Below, in pieces: positions 17,793 through 25,912 of a stretch of 64,000 nucleotides of DNA. The notes below the pieces were generated by a model that worked only from the letters and a program-made list of their open reading frames with translations, was not told the origin of the DNA and made no database searches. Each line of letters opens with the position of its first letter. Positions within the stretch are counted from its first letter, which is position 1. A program made the translations under genes and the position numbers. Source of the stretch: DATBGO01 sp036558005 (GTDB lineage: Bacteria; Actinomycetota; Actinomycetes; Streptosporangiales; Streptosporangiaceae); contig DATBGO010000138.1 in the NCBI GenBank assembly GCA_036558005.1, positions 1 through 64,000 on the forward strand, given 5' to 3'.

Positions 17793-18656
17793 ATGGCGGC
17801 AACCGACATGGATACCGGCGCGCCGGCGCACGCGGCCAGGTCCCGGTCGCTGGACCCCTGGCTGAGCGGGTCGCTGGTCTTCTCGGCCGGGTCGATCAAG
17901 AAGCAGTCGATCGTGCTGTTCCTGCTGCGGCTGCCCGCATTCGTGCCGCTCATCTTCATCGTGCGCGGCTGGCTATCGCTGAACGCCAAGGACGTGCTCA
18001 CCAACACCGAAGCAGATGTGCTGGGGACCGGCGGCGAGATCTGCTTCTTCCTGGCCATCCTGATCACCCCGCTGATCACCGTCACCGGGCAGCGGTGGTT
18101 CGCCCCGCTGCGCCGGTGGTACGGCATCATGTTCGCGGTCATCGGCATCGCCGACGCGACGACCGCGGCCATCACGACGGACTTCGCCGGCGGGGTGTTC
18201 GGCCGGCTCGCCGGGCACACCTTCCTGATCACCGGGTTCCTGGTGGTGCTCATCGCGCTGCCGCTGCTGGCCACCGCCAATACCCCGGCGCAGCGCGCCC
18301 TGGGCAGGTACTGGAAACCGCTGCAGCGGATGACCTACCTGCTGTGGGCGCTGATCGTCGCGCACCTGCTGCTGCTGGATGGCTTCACGCCATTCGGCGG
18401 GCCCGAGGGTGACGGCGATCCGGTCTTCCACCAGCGCTTCTACCAGGCGGTCGCGATGAGCATCCCGCTGGTCATCCTCCGGCTGCCGCCGGTGCGAAGC
18501 TGGATTGCCCAGCAGCGGAAGGCCGGTCAGCAGGCCAAAGTCTGGCTGGCCGTGCTGCCGCTGGCCATACTGTTCGTGCTCGGATTCGCGTTCATCGTCA
18601 ACGAGGAGATATTCACCGGGACAATGGCCATCACCATGCATCCCCCGGCGAACTGA
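17793..18656 (+). CDS. Ferric-reductase-like transmembrane protein
   Basis: Integral membrane protein of 287 residues with about six hydrophobic helices, resembling the ferric reductase-like transmembrane (FRD/YedZ-MsrQ) family that carries haem. Histidines inside helices (GRLAGHTFLITGF and LIVAHLLLLDGF) fit haem ligands, and the repeat of an RWYGIMFAVIG-type helix pattern supports this. The ATG at 17793 has a consensus AAGGAGG eight bases upstream; a GTG at 17757 overlapping the previous stop is an alternative. No flavin or NADPH domain is attached, so electrons must come from a partner not seen here. Confidence 0.72.
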   Translation: MAATDMDTGAPAHAARSRSLDPWLSGSLVFSAGSIKKQSIVLFLLRLPAFVPLIFIVRGWLSLNAKDVLTNTEADVLGTGGEICFFLAILITPLITVTGQRWFAPLRRWYGIMFAVIGIADATTAAITTDFAGGVFGRLAGHTFLITGFLVVLIALPLLATANTPAQRALGRYWKPLQRMTYLLWALIVAHLLLLDGFTPFGGPEGDGDPVFHQRFYQAVAMSIPLVILRLPPVRSWIAQQRKAGQQAKVWLAVLPLAILFVLGFAFIVNEEIFTGTMAITMHPPAN

Positions 18657-18660
18657 CGGC

Positions 18661-21126
18661 TTACCCCACCAGGCCGGCGCTCGCCACGTAGCCGCGCCGG
18701 AACACCTCGTCGGTGACCGGCCAGCGCTCGCCGTGGCCGCCCTCCACTACCCAGTCACCCGGCTCGGCGACGGCCTTGCCCTCGATGGTGCGCAGCACGT
18801 GCACCTCGCCGACCCGCCAGGCGCGGACGGTCCCGGTGCGCCGCCAGCGGTCAGCGTCGATCAGCTGGTGACTGCGCCGGAACTCCGGGTCGCGCACCGT
18901 CCGCTCCTCACCGGCGTCATCGACCACCCGCCAGTCCCCGGCATCACCGTGCAGCTCGTCACCGGGCCGGCGGGTCCACCGCCGGCGTGCCTGCAGCCGC
19001 CTGGCGCGGACCGTCCCGACGCGGCCGAACTCAGCGGCGTGCGCCGGGCCGCCGGCCGGCACGATCGGCATGAAGCCGACGTCCTCGAGCTGGTCGAGCT
19101 GCGAGCGCAGGTAGTCGATGCTCCGGCCGCGTTCCGCCGCGGGCAGGTCGGGCCAGGGCACCACCCTGGCGTTCGTCCTGGCGCCGCCTGACCCGGCGGC
19201 CCGGCCGCCTGCCCTGCCATTCAGGCCCGCCCGGCCGTTCGGCCCGCCCGCCCGGCCGTTCGGCCCGCCCGCTGACCAGCCGGCGCCGAGCCGCCGCCGG
19301 TACCAGCGCTCGTGCTCGGCCGTGGCGACCGCCTCCACATCGCGCTCGGTCAGCTCGATGAAGCTGCCCTCGGGGACGGCGCGGGCCGGGACCCACTGCC
19401 TGCCGCGCGCCACCACGGCCGTCATCACCGAGCGAAGCTGCAGGATGTTGTCCTGCCGGATGAAGTCGTCCAGGTCAGCCCAGGGCCGCCGGGCCGCCGC
19501 CCGCGGGTCGCCTGGCGGCGCGGGGTGGCGCATCCGGTAGCACTCATGCCAGTGCCTGGCGACCCTGGTCCAGGTGTCCTCGGGCGCCTCACCGTCCACC
19601 AGCAGGGTCCGCTGGACGGGCTGCAGCCGGCCGAAGATCGGCTTGCTGGCGCCCGCTCCGTCGGATGTCAGCACGAACAATGCAATACCCGGATGAAGCC
19701 GCGCCACCCGCCCGGCCGCGTGCATGCTTTCCGCCGCCTGGCTGTCGGCGACGACCACGGCGGTCTGCGCGGCCCGGGGCGGCGGCATGTCGTCCAGCTT
19801 GGCCAGCAGCCGGTCCCGCCAGGGAACCGGCTCGGCCCGCACCTCGGGGGCCGCGGCGGCGATCTGATCAGGGGCGGTCGCGTGATACTCCCTGCGCAGG
19901 TCCTCGGCTCGCTGGTCGAGCAGGATCACCTGCCGGACCGGCCCGGCGGCCAGCGCCTCCAGCCCGGCCTCATCCAGCCAGCCGGCCTGCGGCCCGGCGG
20001 CGCTGCCGAGCGCGGCCGCGTCGGCGAGCCCGCGCCGTTCCCAGGCCCGCCGGGCCAGTTCCAGCAGGAGCGCCAGCGCCAGGGTGCTGTCACCGCACAG
20101 GATCAGCTGCCGGGCGTGGATGCTGAAGACCTGGTTGACCAGCGCGCAGGCGGTCGACTCCAGCGGGCTGAGCGCGTCCTCGAACCACAGGCTGGAGGTG
20201 CCGCTGTGGCGGCCCCGCCAGTGGTCAGCGTGCCGGGGGTCGTCGATCCTGGCGACCAGGTGCGGCTGGCGCTGCGGGTCGGGCCGGTACCGCCGCAGGA
20301 TGCCGCCCGCCGCGGCGAGGATGGCCTCGTTCTCCGCCGCGTCCTGGCGCAGGGCGTACAGGTAGCTCAGGGCGCAGTTGCGCCCGGCCGCGGCCACGAC
20401 CGGGAGCAGCACCCGCGGCGATGCCGGGTCCGCGACCATGACCCGGGCTCCGGTGGCGCGCGCCTCCGCCAGCAGCGGATGGCCGGCGTCCGGCTCGATC
20501 ACCACGATGCTGCCCCGGCGGCGGGTCTGGGACAGCCGCCACAACAGCGGCATCGTGATCGTGTCCAGCCCGGTCAGGACGGTCGCATCCCGCACCAGCC
20601 GGGCCCGCAGCCGGTCCACCGGCTGCCGCCATAGCACCGCCGCAGCCGCCAGCGCGCCGGTCAGCGTCGCCAGCAGGCTGACCGGGCCGCCGAACTGGTA
20701 GGCCAGCGGCGGCGGCTGGTGGCAGGCGCCCAGCGGGTAGGACGGCGGGTTGCCGACGTACAGGTCGAGCATCCAGCTCAGCACGGCGCTCTCGGTCTGG
20801 CGGCCCCGGCACGGGGTCAGCGCGGAACCGGTGAGCACGCCCCCGATGAGAACCATCACGACGACCGTGACCAGCCCGACCGTGCGCGGCTGGAGCCGCC
20901 GCGGCCACCAGAAGCAGGCCAGGGCGGCCAGCCACAGCCCGGTGCCCGCCAGCAGCAGCGCGTTGTCCCCCGGCCGCAGCCACTCCCGCCACCAGGCCCC
21001 GGTCAGCGTGAGCCAGCGCGGATCGGCGGCCGACACCCAGGCTCCCCAGGCGAGATAGCCGGTCAGCGCCACCGCGATGACCGCGGGCCCCGCCCAGGCG
21101 GCCCGCACGAGCCCGGTCCTTATCAC
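18661..21126 (-). CDS. Membrane protein with NAD-binding-like region, RyR domain and two PGDYG-like repeats
   Basis: An 821-residue protein anchored by about four N-terminal helices (residues ~10-30, 55-75, 83-103, 145-165). Residues ~200-520 alternate hydrophobic strands and helices like two TrkA-N/Rossmann-type regions (GSIVVIEPDAGH, RQLILCGDSTLALALLLELA, TAVVVADSQAAESM). A RyR-type domain follows at ~590-680 (ERDVEAVATAEHERWYRRRLGAGW, then IDYLRSQLDQLEDVGF), interrupted by a Gly/Asn/Arg repeat. The C-terminus holds two PGDYG-like repeats (PGDELHGDAGDWRVVD near 710 and PGDWVVEGGHGERWPV near 780). Bacterial RyR domains are thought to sense ligands, and the layout suggests a membrane sensor related to ion or nucleotide signalling. 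It is divergent from the FxS cassette and shares its 5' region. Start is GTG behind GAGGAGG. Confidence 0.72.
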   Translation of the reverse strand: MIRTGLVRAAWAGPAVIAVALTGYLAWGAWVSAADPRWLTLTGAWWREWLRPGDNALLLAGTGLWLAALACFWWPRRLQPRTVGLVTVVVMVLIGGVLTGSALTPCRGRQTESAVLSWMLDLYVGNPPSYPLGACHQPPPLAYQFGGPVSLLATLTGALAAAAVLWRQPVDRLRARLVRDATVLTGLDTITMPLLWRLSQTRRRGSIVVIEPDAGHPLLAEARATGARVMVADPASPRVLLPVVAAAGRNCALSYLYALRQDAAENEAILAAAGGILRRYRPDPQRQPHLVARIDDPRHADHWRGRHSGTSSLWFEDALSPLESTACALVNQVFSIHARQLILCGDSTLALALLLELARRAWERRGLADAAALGSAAGPQAGWLDEAGLEALAAGPVRQVILLDQRAEDLRREYHATAPDQIAAAAPEVRAEPVPWRDRLLAKLDDMPPPRAAQTAVVVADSQAAESMHAAGRVARLHPGIALFVLTSDGAGASKPIFGRLQPVQRTLLVDGEAPEDTWTRVARHWHECYRMRHPAPPGDPRAAARRPWADLDDFIRQDNILQLRSVMTAVVARGRQWVPARAVPEGSFIELTERDVEAVATAEHERWYRRRLGAGWSAGGPNGRAGGPNGRAGLNGRAGGRAAGSGGARTNARVVPWPDLPAAERGRSIDYLRSQLDQLEDVGFMPIVPAGGPAHAAEFGRVGTVRARRLQARRRWTRRPGDELHGDAGDWRVVDDAGEERTVRDPEFRRSHQLIDADRWRRTGTVRAWRVGEVHVLRTIEGKAVAEPGDWVVEGGHGERWPVTDEVFRRGYVASAGLVG
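19232..19273. repeat. 21-bp tandem repeat inside the RyR domain gene
   Basis: Two identical 21-bp copies (cggccgttcggcccgcccgcc, 19232-19252 and 19253-19273) encode a GGPNGRA-type repeat that interrupts the RyR domain. Confidence 0.85.
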
Positions 21127-21162
21127 GGCCTCCTCACCCAGCGCCCGTGATATCGATCAGAA

Positions 21163-21193
21163 CGTGCTAACGGACAACAAACGGTTAAGCACG
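21163..21193. promoter_or_regulatory. Imperfect inverted repeat CGTGCTAAC / GTTAAGCACG
   Basis: CGTGCTAAC (21163-21171) faces GTTAAGCACG (21184-21193), matching except for one extra base. It lies 37 bp upstream of the RyR gene start and could be its operator. Confidence 0.4.
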
Positions 21194-21464
21194 CCTTTAA
21201 CTCGACCGTGCCACAGATGGCCGCAAACGCCTAGTCCCACCTTAAGCATGTCTAGTGCGGGCAATATGCCCGGCGTATATGGTGCGGATCCGGCCCTGGA
21301 TCGGCTAATGTCGGCCGCATCACAGCGGAATCTTTTGGCTGCGCGTACGACGGCGCATGCCGTAGTAGCCTGACCCGTGGCGACCCCGGCCATGGTGCTA
21401 GCCACTCATGCCTGCGGCGGGTCACAGCGACGTGATGCCGTACAGCCGACCACCCAGTTATAGG

Positions 21465-21480
21465 CTCCGATCACTCGGAG
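21465..21480. promoter_or_regulatory. Perfect inverted repeat CTCCGA-N4-TCGGAG upstream of fxsA
   Basis: A 6-bp perfect inverted repeat with a 4-base centre lies about 125 bp before the likely fxsA start. It may be an operator or a small hairpin in the leader of the FxS transcript. Confidence 0.4.
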
Positions 21481-21604
21481 TTACAGTTTTCATGCATACG
21501 GTTACCTCTGATACGGGTGGCCGAATGTGTGGTACATGAGTTCCAAAACGTACATACAACGCACCACCCGGTGCCGGAGCCTTTGGCGAGATTGGTTGGC
21601 GGCC

Positions 21605-21778
21605 ATGCAGACTACCGACGACATCAGGCTGACGACAGCATCCAAGCTGGCAGATCTCCGCGCCGTGCCGCTGGCGGAGCTATCCCGGCTGGGCACGGTG
21701 ACCTTCGATGAGGCGCAGGGCCGGGCCGCCGCGGCCCCGGCCGCGGTGCCCGCGCCAGCATTCAGCTCTGCCATCTGA
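21605..21778 (+). CDS. fxsA: FxSxx-COOH RiPP precursor peptide FxsA
   Basis: A 57-residue peptide whose last five residues are FSSAI, the FxSxx-COOH signature that names this ribosomal peptide family. A leader of ~40 residues (with an LADLRAVPLAELSRLG segment) is followed by an Ala/Pro-rich spacer and the Phe-x-Ser core, F53-S54-S55. In the family, FxsB acts on this C-terminal core to form a three-residue cyclophane. The ATG at 21605 gives a normal leader length; in-frame ATGs at 21527 and 21536 would add about 26 or 23 residues, and none of the starts has a strong ribosome site. It is 15 bp ahead of fxsB on the same strand. Confidence 0.85.
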   Translation: MQTTDDIRLTTASKLADLRAVPLAELSRLGTVTFDEAQGRAAAAPAAVPAPAFSSAI

Positions 21779-21793
21779 GCCACGAGGCCTGAC

Positions 21794-24409
21794 GTGAGCA
21801 GGCCGCCCGCCGCGCCGTGCCAGGCTGTCCCGGCTCCGATCAGCCAGTTCGTCCTGAAGGTTCACAGCCGCTGCGATCTCGCCTGTGATCACTGCTATGT
21901 GTACGAAGCCGCCGACCAGAGCTGGCGGGGCCGTCCGGCGGTGATCTCGGGCGAGGTCACCGCCCGGGCCGCGGAGCGCATCGCGGAGCACGCCGCGGCG
22001 CACGCGCTGCCCGGCGTTCAGGTGATCTTGCATGGCGGCGAGCCGCTGCTGGCCGGTCCCGCCCGGCTGCGGCAGATCATCACGGCCCTGCGGTCGGCGC
22101 TTTCCGGCGCCTGCCAGCTTGACCTGAGAATCCACACCAACGGCGTGCTGCTGACCCCGGTGCTGTGCGAGCTGTTCGCCGAGCACCAGGTCAAGGTGGG
22201 CGTCTCCATCGACGGTGACCGGCCCGCCAATGACCGCCACCGCCGCTACGCCGACGGGCGCAGCAGCTACGACAAGGTGATCGCGGCGATCAGCCTGCTG
22301 CGCACCGGGCGGTTCAGGCCGCTGTACGCGGGCTTGCTGTGCACGATCGACGTCGCCAACGACCCGCTGGCGGTCTACCAGGCTTTAATGGAGCTGGCCC
22401 CGCCACGGATCGACTTCCTGCTGCCGCATGCCACCTGGGACCACCCGCCGCCGCGGCGGCCCGGCGCCGGCGCCGAGTACGCGGACTGGCTGATCGCGAT
22501 CTTCGACCGGTGGGCCGCCGACGGCTGCCCGGTACCGATCCGCACCTTCGACTCGATCGGGTCCACGCTGCGCGGCGGCGAGAATCTCACCGAGGCGCTC
22601 GGCCTCGGGCCGGCCGGCCTGGTGGTGATCGAGACCGACGGCAGCTACGAGCAGGCGGACTCGCTGAAGGCGGCCTACCAGGGAGCGCCGGAAACCGGGA
22701 TGGATGTCTTGCGCCACCCGCTCGACGCGGTGGCCGCGCACCCGGGCATCCTGGCCCGGCAGCAGGGACTGGCCGGGCTGTGCCAGGCCTGCCGCCAGTG
22801 CCCGGTCGTCACCAGCTGCGGCGGCGGCCTCTACACCCACCGGTACCGCACCGGGACCGGCTTCGCGAACCCGTCGGCCTACTGCGCGGACCTGCTGAAG
22901 CTGATCACCCACATCGGCAGCCGCCCGCCCGGCCCGCGGCCGGGCGGCCCCGGCCCGCGGCGCACGGCCCACACCATCAGCAGCGGCGACTTCCGTGCCC
23001 TGGCGGCAGGCCCGGGCAGCGCCGCCGCCGTCGCCGGGCTCATCGAGGCCCAGCGCAGCCTGGTGCGCGGGCTGCTCAGCGCGGTCTACCAGCAGGCCGA
23101 AGCCGCGCCCGGGCTCAGCCCGCAGGCCCAGGCTGACCTGCGAGCCGCCTGGTCGGTGCTGACCGAGCTGGACCACGCCGGGGCGCCGGGCCTGGCGCAG
23201 GTGCTCGGTCATCCCGGCGTCCGGCGCTGGGCCGAGCGCTGCCTGAGCGCGCCGCGGGATCGGGGTGATGCCGGGCCCCCGGCCGGCCTCGGGCATCTCG
23301 GCGCGATCGCGGCCGCAGCGGCGATCGCGTCAGCCGCGACCGCCACCGCGGCGGTCCCGGTCACCGGCGGCGCCGTGCACCTGCCGTCGCTGGGCAGGCT
23401 CGCCGCCGGGCCGGGCGGGGAACACGAGCGGGCGGTCATCGAGGTGGCCGGGAATGCGGTCAGCGTGCGACTAGGCCCCAGCCGCTGGACGCTAGCCGGC
23501 CCCGTGCTAGCCGGCCCCGTGCTGGCCGGCCCCGTGCTGGCCGGCCCCCAGTTGGCCGGCTCCCAGCTGGGCACTGACCTGGCCGGCCTCCGGTTCACTG
23601 CCGCGGACGGCAGGCAGGCCTGCTGGCAGCCGGTGCGGACGCTGGCCGGGCCCGGCATCCGGGTGGCCCTCGACGACACCGACCCCTGCCTGCTCGATCA
23701 GCCGGAGGCCGCGGCGCCGCGGCTGACCGATGTCGAGTTCGCCCGTTGGCAGCGCTGCTTCACCGCCGCGTGGCAGCAGATCCGGGCCGGCCAGCCAGGC
23801 TACGGGGCCGCGCTCGCGGCCGGCCTGAGCACGATCGTGCCGCTCGCCGGCCCCGCCCTGGCCAGGACAGCCGGCCGGGGCGCCGCCGCCGGGGCCGCGG
23901 GGGGTGCCACAGCCGGGGGTGCCACAGCCGGGGGTGCCACAGCCGGGGGCGCCACAGCCAGGGGCGCCGCGGCCAGGGGCGCCGCGGCCGACACGGGCCC
24001 CGGAGCCTGCCGGCCCGCCTTCGGCGCGGTCGCGCTCGCGCTGCCGGCCGGCCCGGTTACCCTGGCCGAGCGGCTGATCCGCGAGTTCCAGCACGTCAAG
24101 CTGGCCGCGGTCACGGACCTGTATGACCTGTACGACCGGGCCGGCGACGGCCAGTTGCCGGTGGCGTCGCAGCCCGGGCAGCACCCGCTCGGGGCACTGC
24201 TGCACGACGCTTACGCCGGGCTCGCGGTGACCGGCTTCTGGCGGGCCCGCCAGCAGGCCGCGGCCGGGCCAGAAGCCGAGCAGGCGGGCCAGCGGTTCGC
24301 GCGCTGGCGCGCGTCAACTCGTGACGCGATTGAGACCCTGGCGGCTTCCGGGCTGCTCACCCCGCTCGGGACCTGGTTCGTGCGGGAAATGCGCGATTCG
24401 GCGTCCTAG
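21794..24409 (+). CDS. fxsB: FxsB-type radical SAM/SPASM peptide maturase
   Basis: Radical SAM enzyme predicted to cross-link the Phe-x-Ser core of FxsA. The [4Fe-4S]-SAM motif is C27-x3-C31-x2-C34 (CDLACDHC), followed by the GGEPLL motif. A SPASM region with auxiliary-cluster cysteines lies near residues 330-375 (CQACRQCPVVTSCGGG and YCADLL). The long C-terminal half (about 400-871) is the FxsB-type extension, which in relatives carries an HExxH-like HEFQH; here it reads REFQH (R763-H767), so one likely metal ligand is lost. Two in-frame 15-bp minisatellites lie in this half. The GTG start is 15 bp after fxsA. FxsC follows by 213 bp on the same strand. Confidence 0.92.
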   Translation: MSRPPAAPCQAVPAPISQFVLKVHSRCDLACDHCYVYEAADQSWRGRPAVISGEVTARAAERIAEHAAAHALPGVQVILHGGEPLLAGPARLRQIITALRSALSGACQLDLRIHTNGVLLTPVLCELFAEHQVKVGVSIDGDRPANDRHRRYADGRSSYDKVIAAISLLRTGRFRPLYAGLLCTIDVANDPLAVYQALMELAPPRIDFLLPHATWDHPPPRRPGAGAEYADWLIAIFDRWAADGCPVPIRTFDSIGSTLRGGENLTEALGLGPAGLVVIETDGSYEQADSLKAAYQGAPETGMDVLRHPLDAVAAHPGILARQQGLAGLCQACRQCPVVTSCGGGLYTHRYRTGTGFANPSAYCADLLKLITHIGSRPPGPRPGGPGPRRTAHTISSGDFRALAAGPGSAAAVAGLIEAQRSLVRGLLSAVYQQAEAAPGLSPQAQADLRAAWSVLTELDHAGAPGLAQVLGHPGVRRWAERCLSAPRDRGDAGPPAGLGHLGAIAAAAAIASAATATAAVPVTGGAVHLPSLGRLAAGPGGEHERAVIEVAGNAVSVRLGPSRWTLAGPVLAGPVLAGPVLAGPQLAGSQLGTDLAGLRFTAADGRQACWQPVRTLAGPGIRVALDDTDPCLLDQPEAAAPRLTDVEFARWQRCFTAAWQQIRAGQPGYGAALAAGLSTIVPLAGPALARTAGRGAAAGAAGGATAGGATAGGATAGGATARGAAARGAAADTGPGACRPAFGAVALALPAGPVTLAERLIREFQHVKLAAVTDLYDLYDRAGDGQLPVASQPGQHPLGALLHDAYAGLAVTGFWRARQQAAAGPEAEQAGQRFARWRASTRDAIETLAASGLLTPLGTWFVREMRDSAS
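23491..23565 (+). repeat. 15-bp tandem repeat coding LAGPV, five copies
   Basis: Five copies of a 15-bp unit (gctagccggccccgt and variants) encode repeated LAGPV/LAGPQ/LAGSQ in the C-terminal half of FxsB. Confidence 0.85.
23900..23989 (+). repeat. 15-bp tandem repeat coding GGATA, six copies
   Basis: Six copies of a 15-bp unit (gggggtgccacagcc; the first three are identical) encode GGATA/RGAAA repeats just before the REFQH segment of FxsB. Confidence 0.88.
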
Positions 24410-24622
24410 CACGTCAGCCCCGGCCAGGCCAGCGGCGCCGGCCGGCCTCCCGCGGTGGCCGGCGGCGGCGGGCCAGGCCAGGCGGCCCGGCGCCCGCTGG
24501 CCACGCCCTGCAATCTCCTATATCATCAATTCTCCCGGGCGTATCCAGGCACAAATGGCTGCCGCCGGTTTCACTGTGAGGCTGATGTGGCCAGCGTGTG
24601 GCGTGATAGGGGGACGGCGCCG

Positions 24623-25912
24623 ATGGATTCAGGGCGCGATGAGCGGCCATACTTCTTCCTGAGTTACGCGCGGACGCCCAAGCGTGATCCAGCCGATCGC
24701 GATGACCCGGATCGCTGGGTCCACAAGCTGTACAAAGACCTGTGTAATGAAATTTTACAAATGACCGAGGCGCGGCCTGAAGAGGCCGGATTCATGGACC
24801 TCGAAAACAAGCTCGGCACCGAATGGTCACCCGAGCTCATCACCGCCCTGGCGCGCTGCCGGGTGTTCGTCCCGCTTTACTCCCGGCGGTACTTTGAAAG
24901 CGACAGCTGCGGGCGGGAATGGTTCGCCTTCGCCCGCCGCGAGCTCACCCGCAAGGCGCTGGGCAGCCAGGTCGTCGACGCGATCATGCCCGCGCTGTGG
25001 ACCAGGCTCGACCGGGACAAGCTCCCCCAGGTGGCCCAGTCCGTCCAGTTCGACCACAACGTGCTGGGCGAGCGGTACTGCACCGAGGGCTTCTACGGGA
25101 TCATGAAGCTGCACAACTACCGCGGCGACTATCAGCGCGCGGTGCACCGGCTGGCCGAGCGGATCATCGCGATCGGGGACGAGAGCGCCGCCGCCGGGGA
25201 CGAGACCACCGTGCACGGCCTGAGCCAGGCCGACTTCGACTCGCTGCCCAGTGCCTTCGGGCCGGCCAGCGCCAGCAGGACGGCCAACGGCAAGCTGCAG
25301 ATCTCGGTGCTGGCGCACGACACCTCGACGCTGCCGCCGGGCCGGGCACCGGACTACTACGCCGAGACGCCCAGCGGCTGGAGCCCGTACCGGCCCGACT
25401 ACCTGCAGCCGGTCGCCGACTACGCCCAGGAACTGGCCCGCAAGTGCCTGGACTGCACGCCGCAGGTCGGCGCGTTCGAGGACGAGATGGCCAGCTGGGC
25501 GCCGAACGGCCGGCCGGTGCCGCCGAGCCTGTGCCTGGTCGACGCCTGGGTCAGCCTGTCCGCCAAGCACGCCGAGCAGCTCAGCCGGCTGAACGCGGTC
25601 AGCGCGCCCTGGGTCAGCGTGCTGGTGCCCTGGAACAGGCAGGACCGGGGGATGGACGTGGCCAGGGAGGAACTGCGCGCGGCCCTGCAGCAGCAGCTGG
25701 GCCGCAAGCTCGGCGGCGTGCCCAGGCGCTGCCAGATGGCCGCCCGCGGGATACCCACCCTGCAGGAGTTCAGCCAGCTCCTGCCGGAGATGACGATGAT
25801 CATGATGAAGCGCTTCCGCAAGGAAGCCGCTGCCCACCCGCCCGCAGGTCCGGTCATCGAGCGGCCGCGGCTGAGAAGAGCCGACCCCACCGACTCCGGA
25901 GACACCCGATGA
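24623..25912 (+). CDS. fxsC: FxsC: TIR-like protein of the FxSxx-COOH system
   Basis: A 429-residue soluble protein. Residues ~8-180 form a TIR-like domain starting YFFLSYAR, with GFMDLENKLGTEW and CRVFVPLYSRRYFESDSCGREWFAF; E99 in the SxxCxxE segment sits where TIR NADases have their catalytic glutamate. The second half (~200-420) is an FxsC-specific region with repeated hydrophobic strands (LQISVLAHDTSTLP, APWVSVLVPWNRQD). It is one of the core genes of FxS cassettes, but its biochemical role is unproven. The ATG at 24623 is placed by an AGGGGGA site; the frame is open from 24455. Its stop overlaps the fxsT start (ATGA). The first 150 bp are AT-richer than the rest. Confidence 0.88.
   Translation: MDSGRDERPYFFLSYARTPKRDPADRDDPDRWVHKLYKDLCNEILQMTEARPEEAGFMDLENKLGTEWSPELITALARCRVFVPLYSRRYFESDSCGREWFAFARRELTRKALGSQVVDAIMPALWTRLDRDKLPQVAQSVQFDHNVLGERYCTEGFYGIMKLHNYRGDYQRAVHRLAERIIAIGDESAAAGDETTVHGLSQADFDSLPSAFGPASASRTANGKLQISVLAHDTSTLPPGRAPDYYAETPSGWSPYRPDYLQPVADYAQELARKCLDCTPQVGAFEDEMASWAPNGRPVPPSLCLVDAWVSLSAKHAEQLSRLNAVSAPWVSVLVPWNRQDRGMDVAREELRAALQQQLGRKLGGVPRRCQMAARGIPTLQEFSQLLPEMTMIMMKRFRKEAAAHPPAGPVIERPRLRRADPTDSGDTR

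Larger units (their letters stand above)
21127..21604. promoter_or_regulatory. Divergent control region between the RyR gene and the FxS cassette
   Basis: These 478 bp hold no convincing gene and are clearly AT-richer than the flanks, as expected for a shared promoter region. Two symmetric elements lie inside (21163-21193 and 21465-21480). A frame running leftward across 21157-21405 lacks the codon bias of this genome and is not called. Confidence 0.5.

Noticed and set aside
21157..21405. Minus-strand open frame of 82 codons upstream of the FxS cassette
   Set aside because: It lies in the promoter region of two divergent genes, lacks the local codon bias and has no good ribosome site or domain.
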